Positions 1 through 8,859 of a DNA stretch of 64,000 nucleotides are shown here, piece by piece. Under the pieces are notes generated by a model. It did not search any database. It was not told the origin of the DNA and worked only from the letters and a program-made list of their open reading frames with translations. Source of the stretch: Polynucleobacter sp. 30F-ANTBAC. GTDB lineage: Bacteria; Pseudomonadota; Gammaproteobacteria; Burkholderiales; Burkholderiaceae. A program made the position numbers and the translations under genes. How positions within the stretch are numbered: position 1 is the stretch's first letter; each line of letters starts with the position of its first letter. The stretch lies in assembly GCF_018882385.1 (NCBI RefSeq), contig NZ_JACVON010000001.1:356942-420941 (forward strand). The letters run 5' to 3'.

Positions 1-396
1 AGCAATAAACCACTTCTTGTTCGGCGAATAACCAATATGATAAGGGTCAGCAATATCAGGTAATCGGCGTTGCATCTCACCCGTGTTTGGATCTAAAAAC
101 ACAACATCGTTACCAGCAGCATTAGCTACCAACACAGATTTTTGATCCGGAGTGATCATTAGATGATGGGGCTCTTTACCAACCGGAAAGGTTTTATAAA
201 CTTGGCGCGTCGTCATATCAATTAAACTAACGCTTGCCTCACCGGAATTTAGAACAATTGCTGTTTTTCTATTACCTGAATTTGGCGCAACTTCTTTGGC
301 TTCCACCTCATGGTTGGCCAGAACAGTCGAGCCAAAAACCAGCATCAAAGCTAGTACTTTATGAAGGGATATAGGGGAGGCATTGGACATCCCCAT
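1..396 (-). CDS. YVTN-type beta-propeller protein, N-terminal part (cut by window edge)
   Basis: Open reading frame on the minus strand that starts at the ATG at 396 and runs off the left edge, giving 132 codons. The first residues (MGMSNASPISLHKVLALMLV) form a basic n-region and hydrophobic core ending near VLANHE, so a Sec signal peptide and periplasmic location are likely. The rest has repeated beta-propeller blades of the type VSLIDMTTRQVYKTFPVGKE, HHLMITPDQKSVLVANAAGN and VVFLDPNTGEMQRRLP, as in YVTN/lactonase-like surface proteins. A second in-frame ATG lies at 390. Family membership is clear; substrate and role cannot be told, and the C-terminal part is outside the window. Confidence 0.75.
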   Translation of the reverse strand, partial: MGMSNASPISLHKVLALMLVFGSTVLANHEVEAKEVAPNSGNRKTAIVLNSGEASVSLIDMTTRQVYKTFPVGKEPHHLMITPDQKSVLVANAAGNDVVFLDPNTGEMQRRLPDIADPYHIGYSPNKKWFIA

Positions 397-514
397 ATTC
401 TAAGACCCAAAATGACAAAAATCTTAAAAACCCATTAGATTATTTATTAACCCAATTATTTCCACAGTTCACCAGACCAACTAGCTCTCGCTAATCTTGT
501 TGTCCACCAAAAAT

Positions 515-811
515 CTAAGAATGAATGAAGTTATGCTGAACTATCGCCACAATCACAATGGCCCCAAACGCACTCAACATCCACTTGATAGACTTGATTT
601 CAGACTTAATGGATCCTATTTCAAACTTTAGCTCACAAATATCAGCTTTGCACTCAGTTGATAGCTTCTCTAAATCTTGCTTGGTTGCAAGATGACTGTA
701 TTGACCCTCAATCAGTTTTTTAAAGAGGCCCATTATTGACTTGGCCTGCTGCAACTCCATTCCAGATTCTGTTAAATCATTAACGGATTGCAAAGTATCA
801 AAAAATATCAT
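515..811 (-). CDS. DUF1640/CCDC90-like coiled-coil membrane protein, copy A
   Basis: A 98-residue protein with three parts: an N-terminal segment beginning MIFFDTLQSVNDLTESGMEL, a predicted coiled coil (about residues 35-75, heptad-like ATKQDLEKL and IGSIKSEIKSIK), and one C-terminal membrane segment (about 77-93, MLSAFGAIVIVAIVQ). This layout fits the DUF1640/CCDC90-type family, whose bacterial role is not established. The start is fixed by AAAGGAG just upstream of the ATG. It is a tandem paralogue of the gene at 878-1153; the first 25 and last 30 or so residues are nearly identical and the centre differs. It carries seven residues in the coil that copy B lacks. Function unknown. Confidence 0.7.
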   Translation of the reverse strand: MIFFDTLQSVNDLTESGMELQQAKSIMGLFKKLIEGQYSHLATKQDLEKLSTECKADICELKFEIGSIKSEIKSIKWMLSAFGAIVIVAIVQHNFIHS

Positions 812-877
812 TTTTCTCCTTTAGTTAATAAAAATCATTTCCTCAGCCCTGACCCTCCGTTTTTGGCTTGTAGATTT

Positions 878-1153
878 TTATGAATGAATGAAGTTATGCT
901 GAACTATCGCCACAATCACAATGGCCCCAAACGCACTCAACATCCACTTGATAGACTTGATCTCAGACTTAATCGATCCTATTTCAAATTGGCATTCGGA
1001 TGACAATTTATCGAGATCTTGTTTGGTTGCCAAATTGGCATATTGACTTTCAATCAGTTTTTTTATGAGCTGCGTTATTGATTTAGCCTGCTGCAACTCC
1101 ATTCCAGATTCCGTTAAGTCATTAACGGATTGCAAAGTATCAAAAAATATCAT
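878..1153 (-). CDS. DUF1640/CCDC90-like coiled-coil membrane protein, copy B
   Basis: A 91-residue paralogue of the gene at 515-811, lying upstream of it on the same strand and separated by 66 bp. It has the same plan: conserved N-terminal segment, coiled coil (ATKQDLDKLSSECQ through IGSIKSEIKSIK) and one C-terminal membrane helix. The ribosome-binding site and first codons (AAAGGAGAAAAATG) are the same in both copies. It is seven residues shorter than copy A in the coil. The long C-terminal membrane block is essentially base-for-base identical to copy A, while the middle (about residues 27-55) has many changes. The pair may form hetero-oligomers through the coil, but that is inference. Confidence 0.7.
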   Translation of the reverse strand: MIFFDTLQSVNDLTESGMELQQAKSITQLIKKLIESQYANLATKQDLDKLSSECQFEIGSIKSEIKSIKWMLSAFGAIVIVAIVQHNFIHS

Positions 1154-1278
1154 TTTTCTCCTTTAGTTTTCTGTGGAATGTATGCATCTGTCATCACTAT
1201 ATTTTCGTAAATCAGGCTTATTTGTTATGATTTTTATAAGTATATGCGTGCGAAAAGACCCTACTGAAAAAAGGCACC

Positions 1279-4200
1279 TTATTTGCGAAGGCTTTCTAAG
1301 ATTTTCTGAAGACGCTTGGTTGACATTGGAGTTGGTGTTTTCAACTCTTGGGCAAAAAGTGCAACGCGTAACTCTTCCAGTTGCCAGCGAATATCATCAA
1401 GCCTTCCATCTACAGACCCGCCATAAACTTTTTGCGATTGAATCAACTTTATCCAAGGGTTATAAATAGACTGCCACTCAGTTTGGAGTTGCGCATCCCT
1501 ACTCGGATTGGCTCGCAATTTCTCAATACGCAACAGTATCGCTTTGAGATACCTAGGAATGTGGACTAATGATTCATAGGGTGTTTCAGCAATAAATTGA
1601 GCATGAATCAATTTCTGAATTTGCTGTGTAACATCTGCATGAGCAGAAGTGGATAAGGCCTTCAATGACGACATCTTTTTCTGCACATCGGCAAAAGCTT
1701 GAAGACTTGCTAAAGCATGTCGCGCAATCTCTTGAGAAATGAGAGCTAACTTTGGCTTGCCCGCATCAAGACGCACTTTGAATGTCACATAATTGGTTGG
1801 CAGAGGTTCCATTAAACAAGATCGATCCAAAGCCAACTCAATAATTTGGGTCATCAGCACATCCGACGAACCAATGTTCATAAAGAGCAAACCAATATCT
1901 CTAGAACCTGGTAATTGTTTCTGGAGAGACTTGATCGTCTCTCTCATGGGTATCGCAAATAACCTTCTTAAACCTTGACGATGAATCTTTCTAGCTATCT
2001 CAGGATCGTCAAAGACCTCAATATCGCAGTGCGTTTGATGATCAACTAGCGCAGGATATCCGTACAATGTTTGTTTGCCTCGCTTGATCTCGAGCATTTC
2101 AGGCAACTCACCAAAACACCAATCTTTAAGCTGCTCTATTTGAGATAAAGATGATGCAGATACTGGTACTGTTTGCTTTGACTGAACCGGAAGAGACGCA
2201 CCTTCTTGACGGTCATCCAAAAGCTTTAAGCTTTTAAGAGATTGTAAGGACTGAAGACCCTGCCCTTTTGTTTGAGGTGGTATTACCTTAGAACCCAATT
2301 GACTAACCGCACTAGCCGCCACTTCTTGGAATACCTCTCTCGCAGACTGAGCATACTCAGCACGCAATTTGCCAAGATTGCGATCCAAGTCAATTTGTCG
2401 ACCATATTCATCCACCAAACGAAAATTCATAAAACAATGGGTTGGAAGATTTTCTGGACGATAGTCTGCACGATGCGTTTGGACTTGCGTGTTAGCACGT
2501 ATATCTGCAATCAGCGCTTCTAAAAAATCACCCTCTCCAAATGAATTAGCTTGCGTTAAGCGCTCAACAAATTTTTTAGCGTACTCTGGTAATGGGACGC
2601 AATTTCTTCTTAATTTTTGAGGCAAGGACTTGAGGTACAGCTGTACTTTTTCAATACAAAGTCCAGGGACTAACCACTCACAACGTCGTTGGTCAATTTG
2701 ATTTAATAGCGCCAAAGGAACAATCATAGTGACGCCATCCTTAGGACTGCCTGGCTCAAAGTGATAGCTCAACTGAACTTCGCCACCCGCCATCTTCATG
2801 GTTTTTGGGTAGCGATCCAAAGTGATACCCGCTGCCTCATGGCGCATCAAATCAGACTTATCCAGTTTCAATAAACTCGGATTCTTAGAGTCTGCTTTTA
2901 ACCAAGCTTCGAGGCTTGCTCTACTCAATACATCGCTCGATAAATGCTGATCATAAAAAGCAAATAAGAGCTCTTCATCAACCAGAACGTCTTGACGTCG
3001 TGAGCGATGCTCCAAGGCTTCAATTTGTTTAATTAGCGACTGGTTATGCCAGAAAAAAGATAGGATCGAACCAGATTGTTTTTGGGAGCTAGCAGCCTCT
3101 GCTTGGCCTAATAACTCAGCTTCCACCAAAGCTCTTTGAATAAAAATACGACGTGCCTCTTCGGGATCTTTTGGAGAGAAACGTACTTTGCGACCATGGT
3201 AAATTGGCAAGCCATAAAGAGTTCCCCTCTCATGTGCCATGACCTCGCCTTGGCGACTATCCCAAAATGGGTCACTCCAAGATTTAACCAAGCGGTGTGC
3301 CGCAACTTTCTCAACCCATTGAGGTTCAATCTTGGCAATGGTCCTTGCAAATAGGCGACTGGTTTCTACTAACTCGGATGCCAATATCCAGGCACCAGCT
3401 TTTTTACCAATCGTAGAACCTGGCCAAATATTTAGCTTAATGCCCCTAGCACCTTCATAGATGCCGGGACCATTCTTATCATCTTCAGCTTTTTTGGCAA
3501 TATTGCCCAATAAGCCTGTTAGAAGTGATAAATGGATTTGTTCAAAAGTTGCCGGCGTAGCGTTTTCCTTCCAGCCTTGCTCCAGTAATGAGTGATGCAA
3601 CTGCCCATGGACATCTCGCCATTCGCGCATTCGCCTTGGAGAAATAAACTTACTTTTACAAAGATTTTCTAACTGGCGATTACTTTGTTTATGAACCAAA
3701 GCATCTTGATACCAATCCCAAATTTTTACAAAAGATAAAAATTCAGAACGCTCATCGGCAAAAGTTTTGTGGGCTGCGTCTGCCGCTTGAGAAAATTCCA
3801 TTGGACGATCTCTAGGATCTTGGCTGGCCATAGCAGTAGCAATGATTAAAACTTCGCGTAAAGCTTGATGCTCTCTTGCTGCTAACAACATTCGCCCAAC
3901 ACGCGGATCCAATGGGAGAGCTGCCAACTGTTTGCCGATCGGGGTTAATGCGCCTTGACGAGGACCTTCAGACTCCATTGCCCCCAACTCTTCGAGCAAT
4001 TGAATACCATCGGTTATCGCTCGCCCCAATGGTGGTTCTATAAAAGGGAACTCTTGAATACGCGGTAACTTCAAGGCTCGCATACGCAATATAACGGCCG
4101 CTAGGGAGCTTCTTAGAATTTCTGGATCGGTGAATTTAGGTCGAGCCAAGTAATCACTCTCGGCATAAAGCCGAATGCAAATACCATCTGAAACACGACC

Positions 4201-5283
4201 ACAGCGACCCGCCCTTTGATTCGCAGCAGCCTGAGAGATAGCCTCTACCTGCAACTGCTCCACCTTATTGCGATAGGAATAGCGTTTAACTCGGGCAAGC
4301 CCTGCATCAATCACAAATCGGATACCAGGCACTGTTAAAGAAGTTTCTGCGACGTTCGTGGCCAAGATGATGCGACGACCCCCACCGCCTTGGAAAACCC
4401 TCTCTTGCTCTGCCACTGATTGGCGAGCAAATAGACTTAAAACCTCTGCATGGAATTTTTGATTTAGGACATGATCTTTGCGAATCGCTTCGGCACAATC
4501 TCGAATCTCCCGCTCTCCTGGCAAGAAAACCAAGATATCCCCAGAGCTCTGAGCACCATGCCCCCATAACTCATTGATTCCGTCCAAGACTGCTTCAGGG
4601 ATTTCTCGAACCTCTTTCTTACCTTCCTCTTGAAGAGCCCGATATCGGACTTCCACTGGAAATAAACGGCCACTGACCTCAATCACCGGGGCAGGATGCT
4701 CTGGCGTCCCAAAGTGTTTGGCAAAACGATCAGCATCAATGGTGGCAGATGTGACAATGACTTTTAGATCCGGTCGTTTTGGCAATAACTGTCTTAAATA
4801 ACCTAAGAGAAAGTCAATATTTAAACTTCGCTCATGAGCCTCATCGATGATGATGGTGTCGTACGCTTGAAGCATTGGGTCTCGCTGCGTCTCAGCTAGC
4901 AAAATACCATCAGTCATCAGCTTAATAGAGGCACTAGAGCTAGTTTTATCCGCAAAACGGACTTGGTAACCGACATCCTCACCAATCGGACTACCAAGCT
5001 CTTGGGCGATTCTTTTAGCGGTGGAAGTCGCTGCAATACGCCTTGGCTGAGTGTGTCCAATGAGTTTTTCAGTCCCATTGGCACGTCCCCTGCCCATGGC
5101 TAGGCAGATCTTCGGGAGCTGGGTTGTCTTTCCTGAGCCAGTCTCGCCGCAAACAATAATGACCTGATTCTGCTCCAAAGCCTGGGTGATCTTCTCCCGC
5201 TGCCCGGATACGGGCAAAGCCTCAGGAAACTGAATTTTCAAATTTTTGGTCATTTTTACTGGTTGCACCCTATAATTTTCCAC
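1279..5283 (-). CDS. hrpA: ATP-dependent RNA helicase HrpA
   Basis: A 1334-residue DEAH-box RNA helicase, the length expected for HrpA. Walker A GETGSGKT is at about 46-53, DEAH at 147-150, SAT at about 179-181, and the motif VI region reads QRAGRCGRV. Helicase-associated and OB-fold regions follow, then the long HrpA-specific C-terminal domain. HrpA resolves stalled ribosomes and aids mRNA processing in other bacteria. The 5283 start is a GTG that nearly abuts the argA start; an in-frame ATG at 5253 (MTKNLKIQFPE) is an equal or better candidate, and family alignment around LPVSGQREKI fits either. Compared with enterobacterial HrpA the extreme N-terminus is short. It is divergent from argA. 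Confidence 0.95.
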   Translation of the reverse strand: MENYRVQPVKMTKNLKIQFPEALPVSGQREKITQALEQNQVIIVCGETGSGKTTQLPKICLAMGRGRANGTEKLIGHTQPRRIAATSTAKRIAQELGSPIGEDVGYQVRFADKTSSSASIKLMTDGILLAETQRDPMLQAYDTIIIDEAHERSLNIDFLLGYLRQLLPKRPDLKVIVTSATIDADRFAKHFGTPEHPAPVIEVSGRLFPVEVRYRALQEEGKKEVREIPEAVLDGINELWGHGAQSSGDILVFLPGEREIRDCAEAIRKDHVLNQKFHAEVLSLFARQSVAEQERVFQGGGGRRIILATNVAETSLTVPGIRFVIDAGLARVKRYSYRNKVEQLQVEAISQAAANQRAGRCGRVSDGICIRLYAESDYLARPKFTDPEILRSSLAAVILRMRALKLPRIQEFPFIEPPLGRAITDGIQLLEELGAMESEGPRQGALTPIGKQLAALPLDPRVGRMLLAAREHQALREVLIIATAMASQDPRDRPMEFSQAADAAHKTFADERSEFLSFVKIWDWYQDALVHKQSNRQLENLCKSKFISPRRMREWRDVHGQLHHSLLEQGWKENATPATFEQIHLSLLTGLLGNIAKKAEDDKNGPGIYEGARGIKLNIWPGSTIGKKAGAWILASELVETSRLFARTIAKIEPQWVEKVAAHRLVKSWSDPFWDSRQGEVMAHERGTLYGLPIYHGRKVRFSPKDPEEARRIFIQRALVEAELLGQAEAASSQKQSGSILSFFWHNQSLIKQIEALEHRSRRQDVLVDEELLFAFYDQHLSSDVLSRASLEAWLKADSKNPSLLKLDKSDLMRHEAAGITLDRYPKTMKMAGGEVQLSYHFEPGSPKDGVTMIVPLALLNQIDQRRCEWLVPGLCIEKVQLYLKSLPQKLRRNCVPLPEYAKKFVERLTQANSFGEGDFLEALIADIRANTQVQTHRADYRPENLPTHCFMNFRLVDEYGRQIDLDRNLGKLRAEYAQSAREVFQEVAASAVSQLGSKVIPPQTKGQGLQSLQSLKSLKLLDDRQEGASLPVQSKQTVPVSASSLSQIEQLKDWCFGELPEMLEIKRGKQTLYGYPALVDHQTHCDIEVFDDPEIARKIHRQGLRRLFAIPMRETIKSLQKQLPGSRDIGLLFMNIGSSDVLMTQIIELALDRSCLMEPLPTNYVTFKVRLDAGKPKLALISQEIARHALASLQAFADVQKKMSSLKALSTSAHADVTQQIQKLIHAQFIAETPYESLVHIPRYLKAILLRIEKLRANPSRDAQLQTEWQSIYNPWIKLIQSQKVYGGSVDGRLDDIRWQLEELRVALFAQELKTPTPMSTKRLQKILESLRK
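5271..5276 (+). promoter_or_regulatory. -10 element of argA, close to the start codon
   Basis: A perfect TATAAT lies 8 bp before the argA ATG at 5285, inside the 5' end of hrpA on the other strand. A start of transcription 6-8 bases downstream would fall on or next to the ATG, giving a leaderless or near-leaderless mRNA. No purine-rich ribosome-binding site precedes the ATG. The -35 is weak: the best candidate, TTGGTC at 5246-5251, has a 19 bp spacer. Confidence 0.5.
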
Positions 5284-5284
5284 T

Positions 5285-6622
5285 ATGCCTACTAATCAAG
5301 TCCAAAATAATTTTCCCTTCGTTGCTTGGCTGCGCGATGTAGCTCCCTACATCCACAGTTTTAGAGGTAAAACCTTTGTGATTGGGTTTGCCGGTGAACT
5401 GGTGCAAAAAGGCGGTTTAGAAGCTCTGATACAAGATGTGGCCATGCTGCATGCCATGGGCATGCGTATTGTGCTGGTTCATGGCTCCCGTCCGCAAGTA
5501 CAGGAACAATTAGACCTTAGAAAAGTTACTAGTCGTTATGGCACAGGTGCCATGAGCGGTTACCGTATTACCGATCCAGCTGCCCTAGAGTGCGCTAAAG
5601 AAGCCTCTGGTGAGTTACGGTTGGATATTGAGGCTGCTTTTAGTCAAGGTTTGCCCAATACGCCCATGGCTGGCTCACGTATTTCTGTCATTTCAGGTAA
5701 TTTCATTATTGCTAGACCCGTTGGCATTGTGGATGGCGTTGACTTCATGCATACCGGTTTGGTCCGCAAAGTGGACTCGGAGTCAATTCAGCACTCGTTA
5801 GCCAATAACAAGATTGTTTTAATGTCACCTCTTGGTTTTTCACCAACAGGCCAGGCATTCAATATTGCTTACGAAGATGTTGCAACAGCTGCTGCTATGG
5901 CTGTTAAAGCGGATAAATTGATTTTCCTAACCGAATACAACGGCATTACTGATTTAGAAGGTGAATTGATTAAAGAGTTCTCTTTACGTCAACTTGAAGA
6001 ACATATCACTGGCCTTACTTTGAGTGAGGCGGATCTGAAGGTTCTTTTGCAAAATGCGATTCGGGCTATTAGATCAGGGGTAAGCCGTGTTCATCTACTT
6101 CCACATGACCGTGATGGCGCTTTATTAGAAGAGCTATTCACACACGATGGTATTAGCACCATGATTGCAGCATCCGATATCGAACATTTACGCGAAGCCA
6201 ATTTAGATGATGTCGGTGGCATTTTGCAACTGATTGAACCTTTAGAAGACGAAGGCATTTTGGTGGCTCGGGGTCGTGACGTGATTGAGCGTGACATCAC
6301 CCACTTCTCCGTGATTGAACACGACCGGGTTTTGTTCGGCTGCGCAGCACTATTCCCCTACTCTAATGGTGTGGGTGAGTTGTCATGCTTAGCGGTCGAT
6401 CCACAGGCTCAAGAATCAGGTGACGGTGAACGTTTATTAAAGCGTATCGAAGCAAGAGCCAAAGCTGCCGGCCTTAAAAAGATTTTTGTTCTGACAACCA
6501 GAACAGAACATTGGTTTTTAAAACGTGGCTTTGTTCGTGCCAGCGTTGATGACCTTCCAGCAGAGCGTAAAGAGCTCTACAACTGGGAACGTAAATCCAT
6601 GGTTTTAATTAAAAACTTATAA
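5285..6622 (+). CDS. argA: N-acetylglutamate synthase (amino-acid N-acetyltransferase)
   Basis: A 445-residue ArgA that acetylates glutamate with acetyl-CoA, the first step of arginine synthesis in the cytoplasm. Residues about 20-290 are an amino-acid kinase-like domain (VIGFAGELVQKGG, VLVHGSRPQVQEQL, KADKLIFLTEYNGI); about 300-445 are a GNAT acetyltransferase domain (LSCLAVDPQAQESGDGERLL for acetyl-CoA binding, WFLKRGF near the end). Length and order match classical ArgA. The kinase-like domain normally carries the arginine feedback site. The start at 5285 follows a TATAAT by 8 bp and has no clear Shine-Dalgarno sequence. yggX follows 31 bp downstream and is probably cotranscribed. Confidence 0.96.
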   Translation: MPTNQVQNNFPFVAWLRDVAPYIHSFRGKTFVIGFAGELVQKGGLEALIQDVAMLHAMGMRIVLVHGSRPQVQEQLDLRKVTSRYGTGAMSGYRITDPAALECAKEASGELRLDIEAAFSQGLPNTPMAGSRISVISGNFIIARPVGIVDGVDFMHTGLVRKVDSESIQHSLANNKIVLMSPLGFSPTGQAFNIAYEDVATAAAMAVKADKLIFLTEYNGITDLEGELIKEFSLRQLEEHITGLTLSEADLKVLLQNAIRAIRSGVSRVHLLPHDRDGALLEELFTHDGISTMIAASDIEHLREANLDDVGGILQLIEPLEDEGILVARGRDVIERDITHFSVIEHDRVLFGCAALFPYSNGVGELSCLAVDPQAQESGDGERLLKRIEARAKAAGLKKIFVLTTRTEHWFLKRGFVRASVDDLPAERKELYNWERKSMVLIKNL

Positions 6623-6653
6623 TTAATCACTTAAGTAATAACGGAGTAGCAAG

Positions 6654-6926
6654 ATGACTCGTATGGTTCAATGTATCAAATTAAACAAAGAGGCCGAAGG
6701 CTTGGATTTCGCCCCACTTCCTGGCGATCTTGGCAAGAAAATTTGGCAAGAAGTTTCTAAAGAAGCTTGGGCTGGTTGGTTAAAGCAACAAACCATGTTG
6801 ATTAACGAAAATCGCCTTAATATGGCCGACACACGTGCCCGTCAATACTTACTCAAGCAAGTTGAGAAGTACTTTTATGGCGACGGCGCAGATGCTGTTC
6901 AGGGCTTCGTTCCTGAAGCCAAATAA
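6654..6926 (+). CDS. yggX: YggX-type Fe(II) trafficking / oxidative-damage protection protein
   Basis: A 90-residue cytoplasmic protein with the full YggX signature: [16 protein letters not shown] at the start with the conserved Cys7, [29 protein letters not shown] and the end region [15 protein letters not shown]. In other proteobacteria YggX limits iron-driven damage to Fe-S proteins. Enterobacterial yggX sits beside mutY; here it follows argA by 31 bp and ends at a strong terminator. The ribosome-binding site is GGAG a few bases before the ATG. Confidence 0.93.
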   Translation: MTRMVQCIKLNKEAEGLDFAPLPGDLGKKIWQEVSKEAWAGWLKQQTMLINENRLNMADTRARQYLLKQVEKYFYGDGADAVQGFVPEAK

Positions 6927-6942
6927 CAATTTACTTGCTGTT

Positions 6943-6978
6943 AAAACAATAAGGACGCCGTAGCGTCCTTATTGTTTT
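6943..6978. terminator. Bidirectional rho-independent terminator between yggX and rpiA
   Basis: A 16-bp perfect inverted repeat: AAAACAATAAGGACGC at 6943-6958, loop CGTA, and its complement at 6963-6978. It has A/T-rich flanks on both sides. It lies between the convergent genes yggX and rpiA and can serve both strands. Confidence 0.9.
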
Positions 6979-7010
6979 AGAGCTCTTTGCTCTTATGATT
7001 GAACTAGCAT

Positions 7011-7703
7011 TTAATAAGTCTGACGTCGAACACCATTCGCGCCACCAATTAAAAGTACATCTGCTTTTCTTCTAGCGAATAACCCATTACAAATCACGCC
7101 AGGAATCTGGTTAATTTCAGATTCCATTCGAACAGGATCAACAACATTCAAACCTGCCACATCCAAAATCCAAGCTTGGTTGTCGGTTACGAATACTTGG
7201 TCGCTCCCCTTCACCTTCCTCAAGCTCACCTTACCTCCAAGTTCCTCCAGAAACCTGGTTACCTGGGCTTGCGCCATGGGGATAACCTCTACTGGGATAG
7301 GAAACTTGCCAATCACATCTACTTCTTTACTTGCATCACAAATGCAAATAAATGAATGAGCTAGCTGTGCCACAATTTTCTCGCGAGTGAGCGCACCACC
7401 ACCCCCTTTGAGCATATGACCCGCTGGATTAATCTCATCCGCACCATCGACATACATCGGCAAACCAGTCACAGCATTGCTATCCAAAACAATAAAGCCA
7501 TGCTTTTTTAGGCGGTCCGTACTTGCTTGAGAACTAGAGACCACCCCTGAAAAATGTTTCTGATGAGGTGCCAAAGCATCAATGAATAAATTGGCTGTAG
7601 ATCCTGTACCAATACCTAAAATTCCGCCAGGAGCCATGTTTTTAAGAACTTCGTCTTTAGCAGCGTCTGCTACCATTTGCTTTAATTGATCCTGAGTAAA
7701 CAT
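7011..7703 (-). CDS. rpiA: Ribose-5-phosphate isomerase A
   Basis: Interconverts ribose-5-phosphate and ribulose-5-phosphate in the non-oxidative pentose phosphate pathway. The 230-residue product shows the RpiA motifs GIGTGSTANLFIDAL, DGADEINP and KGGGGALTREKI in order, the last containing the catalytic Glu. I place the start at the ATG at 7703 (MFTQDQLKQMVADAAK) because it matches the family N-terminus; the frame stays open to a TTG at 7781, but that 26-residue extension has no family counterpart. No strong Shine-Dalgarno sequence is visible. It is divergent from tal, which acts in the same pathway, with 116 bp between them. Confidence 0.95.
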   Translation of the reverse strand: MFTQDQLKQMVADAAKDEVLKNMAPGGILGIGTGSTANLFIDALAPHQKHFSGVVSSSQASTDRLKKHGFIVLDSNAVTGLPMYVDGADEINPAGHMLKGGGGALTREKIVAQLAHSFICICDASKEVDVIGKFPIPVEVIPMAQAQVTRFLEELGGKVSLRKVKGSDQVFVTDNQAWILDVAGLNVVDPVRMESEINQIPGVICNGLFARRKADVLLIGGANGVRRQTY

Positions 7704-7819
7704 GGTTATTAGTCGCTTATAGGGTTGTTGGATTAAAACTGCCGTCGAAATTTTCTCAAAAATGCCTTTTAAAAAAGACAAATTTCATTTTATACACAGA
7801 TACATTCTAAAATAGATAC

Positions 7820-8767
7820 ATGAGCACACTACTAGAACAATTAAAACAATATACCAAGGTCGTTGCAGACACTGGCGACTTTGAACGAATGCAAGCTTTT
7901 TTACCTCAAGACGCGACGACCAATCCATCGCTGATCTTAAAAGCAGCCCAGCTACCCAATTATCAAAATCTCATCAACCAAGTTAAAACGTCAACTTCTG
8001 GCCAGCCAGTGGATCAAGTGATTGATGCCTTACTGGTTGCGTTTGGCATTGAGATTTTAAAGATCGTACCTGGTCGCGTATCTACTGAAGTCGATGCACG
8101 CCTCTCATTTGACACAGATGCAACCATTCAAAAAGCACGCGAAATCATTGCTGCTTATGAAGCAAACGGTATCTCTAAAAATAGAGTCCTGATCAAAATT
8201 GCTAGTACTTGGGAAGGCATACAAGCTGCCAAGGTACTTCAAGCTGAAGGCATCTCATGCAACATGACGCTTTTATTTAGCTTGATTCAAGCAGTCGCAT
8301 GTGCAGATGCTAAAGCGCAACTAATTTCCCCGTTCGTGGGCCGTATTACTGACTGGCATAAAAAAGCCATTGGAGTAGAATGGCGCGATGAAGTACATGG
8401 TGGCCCGAATGATCCAGGGGTTGTCTCAGTTAAAAATATTTACCATTACTATAAGAAGTTCGGCATTAAAACCGAAGTTATGGGCGCTAGCTTTAGAAAC
8501 ATTGGGCAAATTACGCACTTAGCAGGTTGCGATCTACTAACCATTAGCCCAGAGTTATTAGGTGAACTTCAAGGTCATAGCCATGAACTTCAACCAGCTT
8601 TAAGCGTCGCCTCATCCCAATCCATGGCCATTCAACCTATCAACGCTGATGAGAAATCTTTTCGTTATCAATTGAATCAAGATGCTATGGCAACTGAAAA
8701 GCTATCAGAAGGTATCCGCCTTTTCTGTGTAGATATCGAAAAACTTGAAAAAGTTTTGCAAGCGTAA
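7820..8767 (+). CDS. tal: Transaldolase
   Basis: A 315-residue class I transaldolase that transfers dihydroxyacetone units from sedoheptulose-7-phosphate to glyceraldehyde-3-phosphate. The Schiff-base lysine is about residue 126 in [23 protein letters not shown] near the N-terminus and [18 protein letters not shown] are also family motifs. Length is standard for the enterobacterial-type (TalB) subfamily. It pairs divergently with rpiA. A TAAAAT at 7808-7813 lies only 6 bp before the ATG and no Shine-Dalgarno sequence is present, so a leaderless mRNA is possible. Confidence 0.96.
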   Translation: MSTLLEQLKQYTKVVADTGDFERMQAFLPQDATTNPSLILKAAQLPNYQNLINQVKTSTSGQPVDQVIDALLVAFGIEILKIVPGRVSTEVDARLSFDTDATIQKAREIIAAYEANGISKNRVLIKIASTWEGIQAAKVLQAEGISCNMTLLFSLIQAVACADAKAQLISPFVGRITDWHKKAIGVEWRDEVHGGPNDPGVVSVKNIYHYYKKFGIKTEVMGASFRNIGQITHLAGCDLLTISPELLGELQGHSHELQPALSVASSQSMAIQPINADEKSFRYQLNQDAMATEKLSEGIRLFCVDIEKLEKVLQA

Positions 8768-8791
8768 ATTAGCTCCAACGCTTCAAAAGTT

Positions 8792-8828
8792 AATGGGCTG
8801 ACTTTGATAAAAAGTCAGCCCATTTTTT
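8792..8828 (+). terminator. Rho-independent terminator after tal
   Basis: Stem AATGGGCTGACTTT at 8792-8805, loop GATAA, and its exact complement at 8811-8824, followed by a T-run. It lies 25 bp after the tal stop and ahead of the convergent rlmB. Confidence 0.9.
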
Positions 8829-8859
8829 TAATACTTAACTCCCGCTGGTATCAAGCAAG

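Noticed and set aside
7704-7781. N-terminal extension of rpiA to a TTG at 7781
   Set aside because: Twenty-six residues with no family match; would start inside the divergent intergenic region shared with tal.
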